This document shows, piece by piece, positions 8,437 through 15,942 of a stretch of DNA of 50,248 nucleotides. The position numbers were made by a program, and so were the translations under genes. Position 1 is the first letter of the stretch; each line of letters opens with the position of its first letter. This DNA comes from Bacteroidales bacterium. GTDB taxonomy: Bacteria > Bacteroidota > Bacteroidia > Bacteroidales > UBA932. The stretch is taken from positions 1 to 50,248 of the forward strand of contig JAFUWZ010000023.1 in NCBI GenBank assembly GCA_017471045.1, read 5' to 3'. Below the pieces are notes generated by a model. It saw only the letters and a program-made list of their open reading frames with translations. It ran no database searches and was not told the origin of the DNA.

Positions 8437-8725
8437 ACTTTTTGTCAATACTGTCCAGATAACTTGTCATCTCGTCCAGGAGTTTCTTCTCTCCCTCCTC
8501 CCGTGCCGTCAGCTTGCGCTGGGCGGCAATCCGGCTGATCGTCTCGTTGAGCGTGACAAAGACGAGTTTGTCGAGGATTTCCTTGTCGGGGAACTTGGCG
8601 TCATACTGGGCCAGACGCTTGTTGATCGCCTCGGCAGCGATCCTCATCACCTGTTCCATCTCGGGACTCGCCGCTTTCAGCGGGTAGTCTTTTCCGACGA
8701 TTTTCAGCGTAATGCTCTGGTCCAT
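8435..8725 (-). CDS. zapA: Cell division protein ZapA
   Basis: Small cytoplasmic protein that bundles FtsZ filaments at the division ring. The 96 residues from the ATG at 8725 start MDQSITLKIVGKDYPLKA, the beta-strand core of ZapA, then EMEQVMRIAAEAINKRL and a C-terminal coiled coil. An upstream ATG at 8761 would add 12 residues overlapping the previous gene; the start one base after that gene's stop is preferred. It ends at the 5' edge of the probable 6S RNA. Confidence 0.88.
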   Translation of the reverse strand: MDQSITLKIVGKDYPLKAASPEMEQVMRIAAEAINKRLAQYDAKFPDKEILDKLVFVTLNETISRIAAQRKLTAREEGEKKLLDEMTSYLDSIDKK

Positions 8726-8726
8726 A

Positions 8727-9002
8727 TCAGTCTTTCTCCAACAAAGAAATACACTTGTCAATCTCGCGGATCAACCTGTCAATCTTTTCCCGTGAGGCGG
8801 AGGAGCTATCTCCGCCCGACATAAAGGCTCCTTTCAGTTCCAGGGTGCTCACCTGGTCTTTCAAGTCATCTATCTGCTTCCTGCAGGCTTCGTTGGCAGC
8901 ACGCTCCTTCTCCAAGTCGGCAGCGAGGGCGTCGGCACGCTCACGTTGGGCCTCGTAAAGGGCGATGAGTTTCTCAAAACTGCTTTTGATTTCCGTCAAC
9001 AT
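8727..9002 (-). CDS. ZapB-like small coiled-coil protein
   Basis: A 91-residue, highly charged helical protein (MLTEIKSSFEKLIALYEAQR, then heptad-like AADLEKERAANEACRKQIDDL) with no other domain. Position one base before zapA suggests a division-associated partner, comparable to ZapB, but there is no diagnostic motif, so the name is by context. ATG at 9032 would add ten residues and place the start on the promoter side of the mRNA; 9002 is chosen because a perfect promoter lies at 9030-9060. Confidence 0.7.
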   Translation of the reverse strand: MLTEIKSSFEKLIALYEAQRERADALAADLEKERAANEACRKQIDDLKDQVSTLELKGAFMSGGDSSSASREKIDRLIREIDKCISLLEKD

Positions 9003-9029
9003 AGTGCTTCCGACAATGCCTGATCCTTG

Positions 9030-9060
9030 CAAATATAATCATTCTTCCTCAATTTCCAAA
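9030..9060 (-). promoter_or_regulatory. Consensus Bacteroidetes promoter for the zapB-like/zapA transcript
   Basis: Minus-strand TTTG (9060-9057), exactly 19 nt spacer, then TATATTTG (9037-9030): both elements of the Bacteroidetes housekeeping consensus. The -33 element lies inside the last codons of the preceding nucleotidase gene. Predicted start is about 22 nt before the ATG at 9002. Confidence 0.8.
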
Positions 9061-10788
9061 CAGCAACGCCATGTCGCGGTCCATGGCCGGTGCGACGAGG
9101 GCGGCAGGGACGAAGGACCAGCGGCCGACCAGGGCCGGATCCGCGATCGCGACCGGATCGATGACGCCGTTCTGCCTGACGTAATCGTAAACCAGATTGC
9201 GGATCTCGGGATACTTGCCGACGATGCGCCGCTGGGATTCCTCCGGCTGCAGACCGGCACCATTGAGGAGCAGTCCGCCCCCGCCGCTGGCGCGGTAGGA
9301 GGTCATGGCGACCGTGTAGCGCTTTTCAGGATCGAAGGGAGCGCCCGAAGAGAGCGAAGCGATCTTGACGCGCTGCCCGCAAGGGCGCGTCACGTCCACG
9401 GTGTAATCGAGTCCCGCGGCCGAGTCGAAATTGTAGGAGCGGGCCGGGAAAGACCAGCGCTGCTGCCCCGTGCGCGGGTCGTCCCGCGGCTCGATCTTGA
9501 GCACATGGTCGCCGGGGCGGGCCATCGTCCGGATCCACTGGTCGTAGGAATACTCCAGGTAATCCTTCACTTCGCGGCCGGTCAGTTCGACGACGAAAAG
9601 CTGGTTCTCGAACGGATAAATCGTAAACATATCGTTGAAAATCAGCGTTCCGGCCTGGACGCGACCGTTGTAGGTCAGCGGAGCGGCCATCGACAGCTGC
9701 GCGCCGGAAGCCTGCAGGCAGACCGTGTGGATCAGGTTCATGTAGTCGCACATGCCCCGGTACGCATCCCGCGTCCGGAGTTCCGCCTGCAGCTCTCCGA
9801 CCTCCTTGCGCGTGAAAGCACGGACCGCCTCGAAATCGGAGCGGAAGGCTTCCCGCATCGCCGGATCGGCTTTCCGGGCATCGACCGGGATCAGGGAAGC
9901 GGCCAGTTTCTTGGAGACAGCCTTGCGGTCCTTGACCGTCACATCGATCTGACCGTGCGCAACGTAACGCATGTGGCTGCCGGAATTGAGCAGGCAGACC
10001 GACGCTCCTTCCAGGACCGCCGGGCGATGGTCGTGGGAACACACGACGAAGTCCACCCCCTGCAGGGACTGGTACAGGTCCTTGCCCTGGCTCTCCAGCA
10101 CCTGCCCGTCACCGGCACCGGTGCCGGAATGCACGACCACGACGACGACCTGCGGATTTTCCTTGGCCCGGACCGCATCCACGTCCTGCTGGACCAGCGG
10201 CACAAGCGACAGGAAGTCCAGTCCGCTCCAGAGGCTCTCATCCAGCCAGGCCTTCATATTCGCGTTGTTATACCCGAGCACGGCGACCTTCAGTCCGGCC
10301 TTCCTGAACAGGGCGCAGGTCTGGAAATAGGGTTTGCCCGTCGCCGTATCGATCACGTTGCCGCCCAGAAAAGGGATGCCTTTTTCCTTGAAATCGGCCG
10401 CCACGCGGTCATAGACCCGGTGGCCGGTCTCGATGTCGTGATTGCCGCCGGTCACTGCGTCGTACTTGAGGTACTCCGCCAGCCGCGGGAAAACGTGCGG
10501 CGTCACCGTATCCACATAGTTGAAATAATACGCGGCATTGTCGCCTTGCAGGAAATCCCCTGCGTCCAGCAGCAAGACGTTGTCCTCGCCTACGGCCGTC
10601 CGAACGCTGTCCACATAGTATTTCAGCGCAAACATCGACTTGCGCACACCGCCGCCGACATAGGTCGAATCGAAATAGGACCCGTGGATGTCATTGGTCG
10701 TCAGGACATGCAGCGTATGGACGCCGTTTTTCGGCCCGCAGGAGGCCGCCAGCACGGCAAGGCTGAGGATCAGGAAGTAACGTTTCAT
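9049..10788 (-). CDS. 5'-nucleotidase/2',3'-cyclic phosphodiesterase-type lipoprotein
   Basis: UshA-like secreted enzyme for nucleotide salvage. The start at 10788 gives a lipoprotein signal ending AASC (Cys17). The N-terminal calcineurin-like metallophosphoesterase domain shows TTNDIHG, LLDAGDFLQGD, GGNHDIE, VVVHSGTG and CSHDHRP, the metal-ligand set. The C-terminal nucleotidase domain carries the substrate pocket, with FENQLFVVELTG and TSYRASGGGG. At 579 residues it is normal length. The longer frame start at 10815 would add nine residues before the signal and is rejected. A TAnnTTTG box lies about 27 bp upstream. Exact substrate cannot be told from sequence. Confidence 0.9.
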   Translation of the reverse strand: MKRYFLILSLAVLAASCGPKNGVHTLHVLTTNDIHGSYFDSTYVGGGVRKSMFALKYYVDSVRTAVGEDNVLLLDAGDFLQGDNAAYYFNYVDTVTPHVFPRLAEYLKYDAVTGGNHDIETGHRVYDRVAADFKEKGIPFLGGNVIDTATGKPYFQTCALFRKAGLKVAVLGYNNANMKAWLDESLWSGLDFLSLVPLVQQDVDAVRAKENPQVVVVVVHSGTGAGDGQVLESQGKDLYQSLQGVDFVVCSHDHRPAVLEGASVCLLNSGSHMRYVAHGQIDVTVKDRKAVSKKLAASLIPVDARKADPAMREAFRSDFEAVRAFTRKEVGELQAELRTRDAYRGMCDYMNLIHTVCLQASGAQLSMAAPLTYNGRVQAGTLIFNDMFTIYPFENQLFVVELTGREVKDYLEYSYDQWIRTMARPGDHVLKIEPRDDPRTGQQRWSFPARSYNFDSAAGLDYTVDVTRPCGQRVKIASLSSGAPFDPEKRYTVAMTSYRASGGGGLLLNGAGLQPEESQRRIVGKYPEIRNLVYDYVRQNGVIDPVAIADPALVGRWSFVPAALVAPAMDRDMALLFGN

Positions 10789-10814
10789 AAAGGCTCTTGT
10801 CATAAAATCACCCA

Positions 10815-10852
10815 CAAAGTTATAAATTTCTCCCGGCTATTCGTTATTTTTG
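10815..10852. promoter_or_regulatory. Divergent -7 boxes between nucleotidase and GSCFA genes
   Basis: Minus-strand TAACTTTG lies at 10815-10822 and plus-strand TATTTTTG at 10845-10852. The plus box ends only five bases before the GSCFA ATG, predicting an almost leaderless mRNA. Neither has a clear TTTG at 19-nt spacing. Confidence 0.55.
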
Positions 10853-10857
10853 CTTTC

Positions 10858-11718
10858 ATGAAACTGCAAACGCCCGTCACATTTCCCGCCAGCCGCATCA
10901 CCGTCACGCCCGAGGACCGGGTGATGGTCATCGGCAGCTGTTTCGCGGACCAGATCGGCGCAAAGCTCCTGCACGCCGGCTTCCAGGCCTGCGTCAATCC
11001 TTTCGGCACCCTGTACAATCCCATCTCCGTGGCCAACGCCCTCTCCCGTCTGAGCGACGGGCGGCATTTCACGGTATCGGAATGCGTGGAAATGGGAGCC
11101 GGCGCCGGGCTCGTCTGCTCTTTCAGCCACCACACATCCTTCGCCCGCCCCACGGCAGAAGAATTCCTGGCGGCAGCCAACCAGTCCTTGGAGGAAGCCT
11201 CCGCCTTCTGGCAGGACTGCAACAAGGTTATCCTCACGCTGGGGACCATCTTCTGTTTCGTCCGGGAGGGAGGTGTCGTTTCCAACTGCCTGAAGCGGCC
11301 GGCGGCGGAGTTCGAGCGCTGCGAGATGTGCCTCGACCAGGTCCTCGCCGTCCTGCGCAAGGCCGTCATTGCCAGCCCGGGCAAGGAGTTCATCTTCACA
11401 GTCAGTCCGATCCGGCATCTGAGCGACGGGGCGCACATGAACCAGATCAGCAAGAGCACCCTGCTGCTGGGCCTGGACGAGTTGCAACGCGACCCGAGGG
11501 TCGGGCAGCGCTGCGAGTATTTCCCGGCTTATGAGATCGTGCTGGACGAGCTGCGAGACTACCGCTTCTATGCGGAAGACATGGTCCACCCCACGGCCCA
11601 GGCCGCGGATTACATCTGGGAGCGTTTCCAGGATTTTGCCGTACCGGCGTCAGACCGGCCCCGCATTGCGGAAGCCGAAAAGGCCTGGCGCGCCTCGCAG
11701 CACCGGAAGATGCACTGA
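10858..11718 (+). CDS. GSCFA-domain protein
   Basis: A 286-residue member of the GSCFA family, named for the motif seen here at residues 26-30 (VIGSCFADQIG). The fold is SGNH-hydrolase-like; the late DMVHPTAQAADYIW supplies the Asp-His pair expected of that superfamily. Function in Bacteroidetes is not established; an esterase or acyl-transfer role is family inference. There is no signal peptide. The start is the first ATG after a TATTTTTG box; the same frame stays open to 8965 but that part is antisense to other genes. Its stop codon lies in one arm of a hairpin shared with the convergent small ORF. Confidence 0.88.
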   Translation: MKLQTPVTFPASRITVTPEDRVMVIGSCFADQIGAKLLHAGFQACVNPFGTLYNPISVANALSRLSDGRHFTVSECVEMGAGAGLVCSFSHHTSFARPTAEEFLAAANQSLEEASAFWQDCNKVILTLGTIFCFVREGGVVSNCLKRPAAEFERCEMCLDQVLAVLRKAVIASPGKEFIFTVSPIRHLSDGAHMNQISKSTLLLGLDELQRDPRVGQRCEYFPAYEIVLDELRDYRFYAEDMVHPTAQAADYIWERFQDFAVPASDRPRIAEAEKAWRASQHRKMH

Positions 11719-11736
11719 GAAAAGAGACGCTCAGTG
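11713..11736. terminator. Hairpin shared by two convergent genes
   Basis: CACTGAG (11713-11719) and CTCAGTG (11730-11736) form a perfect 7-bp inverted repeat with a ten-base loop. The CAC-TGA ends of both the GSCFA gene (plus) and the 53-aa gene (minus) lie in its arms. No T run follows, so strong intrinsic termination is doubtful; it may protect 3' ends. Confidence 0.45.
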
Positions 11737-11892
11737 CCAGGGATGGGAGGTGCCGTCGTCGATGATCGGCTCCGTGCCGGTATTGCCGCCACCGCCCTCG
11801 CCGCTGTCCTTAAGAAAAGCGCCGGTCGGCACAAACAACACTTCTTCGATCCGAGGCCGAAGATAGGACGTCGTAGGATTGATCTCAAACAC
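11731..11892 (-). CDS. Small 53-residue protein with GTG start and its own promoter
   Basis: Starting at GTG (11892) the frame reads MFEINPTTSYLRPRIEEVLF, then a short hydrophobic patch (VPTGAFL) and a Gly/Asp-rich tail (SGEGGGGNTG ... IIDDGTSHPWH). It has no signal peptide or known domain, but the composition, 'P.IEEV/L...G..SG.GGG' followed by an acidic Trp-ending tail, resembles short orphan proteins often annotated in Bacteroidales. Coding is supported by a perfect TTTG-N19-TATATTTG promoter ending four bases before the GTG, which would make the mRNA leaderless or nearly so. It could instead be a small non-coding RNA. Function unknown. Confidence 0.5.
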   Translation of the reverse strand: MFEINPTTSYLRPRIEEVLFVPTGAFLKDSGEGGGGNTGTEPIIDDGTSHPWH

Positions 11893-11896
11893 GGTA

Positions 11897-11927
11897 CAAA
11901 TATAATTAAATGCCCGGGAGAAACAAA
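11897..11927 (-). promoter_or_regulatory. Consensus promoter upstream of the small 53-aa gene
   Basis: Minus-strand TTTG (11927-11924), 19-nt spacer, TATATTTG (11904-11897). It lies just after the ffh stop codon (11933-11935) and ends four bases before the GTG at 11892, so transcription should begin at about the start codon. Confidence 0.8.
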
Positions 11928-11932
11928 GCGGC

Positions 11933-13252
11933 CTAGCGCCGGCCCCGCAACTGGGCGGCCAGTTTGCCGGTCACGGCGAACTTCATCATCTTGCGCGTAC
12001 CTTCGAACTGCTTGAGCAGCCGGTTGACTTCCGGCAGCGAAGTGCCGGAACCGTCGGCGATACGCTTGCGCCGCGACCCGTTGATGATCTCGGGATGGGC
12101 TTTCTCGTAGGGGGTCATCGACTGGATGATCGCCTCGGTCGTCTTGAAGGCATCGTCCGGGATATCCACATCCTTGAGCGCCTTGCCCATGCCAGGAATC
12201 ATGGCAGCCAAGTCCTTGACGTTGCCCATCTTCTTGACCTGCTGGATCTGCTGGAAGAAATCGTCCAGGGTGAACTGATCCTTCGCCAGCTTCTTCTTGA
12301 GTTCGCGGGCCTGCTTCTCATCAAACTGCTCCTGGGCCTTCTCCACGAGGGAGACCACGTCGCCCATGCCGAGGATGCGGTCCGCGATGCGCTTGGGGTG
12401 GAAGACGTCCAGCGCCTCCATCTTTTCGCCCGTCGAGACAAACTTGATCGGCTTGCCGACCACAGATTTGATCGAGAGGGCGGCACCGCCACGGGTATCA
12501 CCGTCCATCTTGGTCAGGACGACGCCGTCGAAATCAATCGCCTCATTAAAGGCCTTGGAAGTCTCCACGGCATCCTGGCCGGTCATCGCATCGACCACTA
12601 ACAGGGTCTCGGACGGATGCACGGCCCGGTGCAGCGCGGAAATCTCGTCCATCAGCTCCTGGTCCACGGCCAGGCGGCCGGCCGTATCCACGATCACGAC
12701 GCTGTAGCCCTCGCGCCGGGCCTGGGCGATCGCCTCCGTCGCCACCTTGATGGGATCGCTCTCCCCTTCTATCGAGAAGACCGGCACGCCGATCTGGATA
12801 CCGAGGGTCTTGAGCTGCTCGATGGCGGCCGGGCGGAAAGTGTCGCAGGCGGCCAGGAGCACCTTCATGCCGCGCTTGCTCTTGATGTTGAGCGCCAGCT
12901 TGCCGGAAAAGGTCGTCTTACCGGAACCGTTCAGGCCGGCCACCAGTACGACGGCGGGACTCCCCTTGAGGTTGATGTCCTGCGACTCGCTGCCCATGAA
13001 TTCGGCCAGTTCGTCGTGGACGATCTTGACCATCATCTGCTGCGGCTTGACGGCCGTCAGCACGTTCTGGCCCAGCGCCTTGACCTTGACGCGGTCGCAG
13101 AATTCCTTGGCGACCTTGTAGCTGACATCCGCTTCCAGCAGCGCGCGACGGATGTCCTTGAGCGTTTCGGCGATATTGATTTCGGTAATCTTCCCTTCAC
13201 CCTTGAGGATCTTGAAAGAGCGTTCGAGTCGTTCGGTTAGATTTTCAAACAT
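11933..13252 (-). CDS. ffh: Signal recognition particle GTPase Ffh
   Basis: Binds signal peptides and 4.5S RNA and delivers ribosomes to FtsY. The 439 residues give the N domain, the G domain with P-loop GLNGSGKTTFSGKLA, DTAGRLAVDQEL and TKMDGDTRGG, and a Met-rich M domain with PGMGKALKD and GSRRKRIADGSGTS. The C-terminal tail is short (LRGRR), as in other Bacteroidetes. A TAACTTTG box (13275-13282, minus) lies about 23 bp upstream of the ATG, so it is probably transcribed alone. Confidence 0.96.
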   Translation of the reverse strand: MFENLTERLERSFKILKGEGKITEINIAETLKDIRRALLEADVSYKVAKEFCDRVKVKALGQNVLTAVKPQQMMVKIVHDELAEFMGSESQDINLKGSPAVVLVAGLNGSGKTTFSGKLALNIKSKRGMKVLLAACDTFRPAAIEQLKTLGIQIGVPVFSIEGESDPIKVATEAIAQARREGYSVVIVDTAGRLAVDQELMDEISALHRAVHPSETLLVVDAMTGQDAVETSKAFNEAIDFDGVVLTKMDGDTRGGAALSIKSVVGKPIKFVSTGEKMEALDVFHPKRIADRILGMGDVVSLVEKAQEQFDEKQARELKKKLAKDQFTLDDFFQQIQQVKKMGNVKDLAAMIPGMGKALKDVDIPDDAFKTTEAIIQSMTPYEKAHPEIINGSRRKRIADGSGTSLPEVNRLLKQFEGTRKMMKFAVTGKLAAQLRGRR

Positions 13253-13274
13253 GGCGATTTTTCCGTAAGTCGGG

Positions 13275-13282
13275 CAAAGTTA
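13275..13282 (-). promoter_or_regulatory. -7 box for ffh
   Basis: Minus-strand TAACTTTG matches TAnnTTTG and sits 22 bp before the ffh ATG. No TTTG was found 19 nt upstream. The divergent gene has only a one-mismatch box, TATTTTCG, at 13295-13302. Confidence 0.55.
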
Positions 13283-13323
13283 AGAAAAAATCATTATTTT
13301 CGCATGAATCAATCTTCCTGTCC

Positions 13324-14313
13324 ATGAGAATAGGCATCCTGGGCGCCGGCCATATCGCCGGCAAAGTTTCCCAGACACTCAAGCAAATGAGCGAAGTACG
13401 CTGCTACGCCGTAGCGGCACGGGAACGCTGGCGGGCGGCTGCGTTCGCCGGGGAACATGGTTTCGCAAAGGCCTACGGCTCCTATGAGGCCCTGGTCAGC
13501 GATCCGGACGTGGAACTGGTCTACGTCGCCACACCTCATTCGTATCATTATCCCCACGTCAAACTCGCCCTGGAGCACGGAAAGCACGTCCTCTGCGAGA
13601 AATCCTTCATGCTGAATGCGCGCGAGGCCGAAGCGCTCACCGCCCTGGCCCGAACGAAAGGCCTGCTACTCGCCGAAGCGATCTGGACCCGCTACATGCC
13701 CTTTTCCAAGACCATCAAGGAGGTGATCGGGAGCGGGGTCATCGGCACGCCCCGCATCCTGTCGGCCAACCTCGGCTACCCTGTGGACTGGAAGGAACGC
13801 CTCGTCAAACCCGAGCTCGGCGGCGGCGCCCTGCTGGACCTCGGGGTTTACTGCCTCAACTTCGCCCTGATGTATTTCGGTTCCGACATCGCAGATATCC
13901 GGACCGCCTGCGTCAAGCACGCATCCGGCGTGGACATGCAGGAAACCATCGCCCTCTACTACCGGGACGGGCGCGTCGCCAACCTCCACGCCACCGCCTG
14001 GTGCGCCACGGACCGCCAGGGCGTAATCGGAGGCGACAATGGCTTCCTCGTCGTGGACAACATCAACAATCCGATGAGCGCGACGGCCTGGGACCGCTAC
14101 GGCACACAGCTCGGACACTGGCAAGCCCCACCCCGCATTTCCGGTTTCGAATACGAGTTCCTCGCTTGCCGCGACGCCATATTACAGGGCCGCTGCGAGC
14201 CGGAAGACATGCCCCACAGCGAAACCCTGACCGTGATGCGCCTGATGGACGCGCTCCGCGCCGAATGGGGCGTCCGTTTCCCGGGAGACACCGTACAATG
14301 CCGACAAGCATGA
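13324..14313 (+). CDS. Gfo/Idh/MocA-family NAD(P)-dependent oxidoreductase
   Basis: A 329-residue cytoplasmic dehydrogenase of the glucose-fructose oxidoreductase/inositol dehydrogenase family. It has the N-terminal Rossmann motif GILGAGHIAGKV, VYVATPHSYHYPHV, and EKSFMLNAREAE, where the usual EKP carries Ser instead of Pro. A C-terminal substrate domain includes GGGALLDLGVYCLNFAL. The substrate, a sugar or polyol derivative, cannot be named. It is the first gene of a tightly overlapping run: its TGA overlaps the ATG of a lipoprotein gene that leads into an RND efflux set, an unusual partner for this enzyme. Confidence 0.9.
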   Translation: MRIGILGAGHIAGKVSQTLKQMSEVRCYAVAARERWRAAAFAGEHGFAKAYGSYEALVSDPDVELVYVATPHSYHYPHVKLALEHGKHVLCEKSFMLNAREAEALTALARTKGLLLAEAIWTRYMPFSKTIKEVIGSGVIGTPRILSANLGYPVDWKERLVKPELGGGALLDLGVYCLNFALMYFGSDIADIRTACVKHASGVDMQETIALYYRDGRVANLHATAWCATDRQGVIGGDNGFLVVDNINNPMSATAWDRYGTQLGHWQAPPRISGFEYEFLACRDAILQGRCEPEDMPHSETLTVMRLMDALRAEWGVRFPGDTVQCRQA

Positions 14314-14924
14314 AAAAAGCATTCCCCCTCCCCCTCCTCCTGACTGCCGTCCTGCTGCTGGGATCCTGCACGCACCAGGGCCCGGCCCTGTTCCGGGGCT
14401 ATTATTCGTTCAAAACGGGCGGCAGCATTGACATTACGGGCACAGCCTATGAGCTCCGGAGAGATACCATCCAGACGGACACGATCGTCAACGCCGTCAC
14501 GATCGCCGGCATCACCTTTCAGGACACCAGTTACCGCTATCACATCCGGACCGACACCCTGGGCAGCCGGGATACCAGTTTCTCGCGTCACCTGATGCCC
14601 GAGAGCGGCCAGATGCATATCCTGGGCGATGACGGCCAGGCGATGAAGGTTACCTTCAATGTCACCGGCGGGGATCCTGTCGTCTTCGACGCCACGGCAG
14701 AGGGCGCCCTGCTCCGCCTGAGTCCGGTCCGCCGCATGGTCCCGGTCCGCCGGGAATATACCGACACCCCTGCCTGGTCCGACCTTTCGGTCAGCGGAAC
14801 CGGCCACCGATACGAAAACATGATCCTGCTGGATCTCCTTTATGAAGGAGAGTTCCACACGGACGGGATCGACGGGACCGTCACGGGTTCCCGGATCAGC
14901 TGCATCGCCACGGAAAATGAATAA
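14310..14924 (+). CDS. Hypothetical lipoprotein in the efflux operon
   Basis: A 204-residue protein with a lipoprotein signal peptide (MKKAFPLPLLLTAVLLLGSC, lipid Cys20), followed by a beta-rich, Thr/Asp-rich domain with no motif I recognise. ATG at 14310 overlaps the preceding stop (ATGA), preferred over the ATG four codons earlier. It overlaps the next gene by eight bases. Likely faces the periplasm or sits in the outer membrane. Context suggests an accessory of the efflux system, but nothing in the protein proves it. Confidence 0.75.
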   Translation: MKKAFPLPLLLTAVLLLGSCTHQGPALFRGYYSFKTGGSIDITGTAYELRRDTIQTDTIVNAVTIAGITFQDTSYRYHIRTDTLGSRDTSFSRHLMPESGQMHILGDDGQAMKVTFNVTGGDPVVFDATAEGALLRLSPVRRMVPVRREYTDTPAWSDLSVSGTGHRYENMILLDLLYEGEFHTDGIDGTVTGSRISCIATENE

Positions 14925-15942
14925 GCCGCTCCTTCCCCTCATCCTGGGTCTCCTCGCCCTGTCATCCTGCGGGGGGCGCATCATCCATCGGAACGCCCCG
15001 TCGCCGGACCGGGAAATCATCGTCAGGGTCCAGCCGGCCTTCCCGGGCCGCGGCCACGTCACGACCGGATATGTCGGGACGGTGGTCTCGGCACGCACGG
15101 CGACGCTCAACGCCCCGGTCGCCGGAACGCTGGACGCCCTGCCGGTCCGTGAAGGACAAGCCATCCGCAAAGGACAGGTCCTGGCCCACATCGCAGCCCA
15201 AAGCGTCCGCAGCGCCAGTGACGCCGCACAGGCCCGCCTTTCCCAGGCGGAAGACGCCTGGACGCGGATCCAATCCGTGTACCGGAGCGGTTCCGTCACC
15301 GAAGTGGAATACGTACGCCTGCGCACCCAGGTGGAAGAAGCCCGGGCCGCCGCAGCCGCCGCGCAGGACGCCCTCGGACGTTGTTCCATCCGGGCGCCCT
15401 TCAACGGGATCGTCGAGAAATGCTATACATCCAAAGGCGTAGAAGTCACCCTGGCCGAGCCCATCCTCCGCGTCCTGGACCTGAAGGCCCCCGAGATCCG
15501 CTTCCAGCTTCCGGAAAATGACTTCCGCCAGTTTTCCGAAGGAGACGCCGTGACCGTCGAAGTATCCGCCCTGGGACAATCCTTCCCGGGCACCCTCAAG
15601 ACGAAAGGCGTCGTCGCTTCCAGCCTGTCCCACAGCTACGAGTGCACGGTGTCCTTGCCGGACTCCGTTCCCGACCTGATGCCCGGCATGGTCTGCAAGG
15701 TGTTCCTCGAATCCGCGGGGACCGACCAGATCATCATCCCGACCTCGGCCGTGATGACCGACATGAACGGACGCTATGTCTGGACGGCCACGGACGGGAT
15801 CGTAGGCAAGAAATACGTCACGGTCGACGGCTACAGCGGACAGGGCATCGTCATCTCCGACGGCTTGTCCCCGGAAGACAGGGTCATCGTCGAGGGCAGC
15901 CGGAAAGTCTCTACCGGCATGAAAGTGAAGACCGTCGAATAA
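14917..15942 (+). CDS. RND efflux periplasmic adaptor (membrane fusion protein)
   Basis: Bridges the inner-membrane RND pump to the outer-membrane channel. The lipoprotein signal ends LSSC (Cys18). Then come the lipoyl-like half motifs (APVAGTLDALPVREGQAIRKG and later CSIRAPFNGIVEKCY), a helical hairpin between them (SASDAAQARLSQAEDAW), a beta-barrel region and the C-terminal ISDGLSPEDRVIVEGSRKV. At 341 residues it is typical. Its TAA overlaps the pump gene's ATG by one base (TAATG), so translation of the two should be coupled. Confidence 0.92.
   Translation: MNKPLLPLILGLLALSSCGGRIIHRNAPSPDREIIVRVQPAFPGRGHVTTGYVGTVVSARTATLNAPVAGTLDALPVREGQAIRKGQVLAHIAAQSVRSASDAAQARLSQAEDAWTRIQSVYRSGSVTEVEYVRLRTQVEEARAAAAAAQDALGRCSIRAPFNGIVEKCYTSKGVEVTLAEPILRVLDLKAPEIRFQLPENDFRQFSEGDAVTVEVSALGQSFPGTLKTKGVVASSLSHSYECTVSLPDSVPDLMPGMVCKVFLESAGTDQIIIPTSAVMTDMNGRYVWTATDGIVGKKYVTVDGYSGQGIVISDGLSPEDRVIVEGSRKVSTGMKVKTVE

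Noticed and set aside
8965-10857. Very long plus-strand frame continuing into the GSCFA gene
   Set aside because: It is antisense to the well-supported 5'-nucleotidase and zapB-like genes; high GC keeps the opposite strand free of stops. Only the part from 10858 has family motifs.
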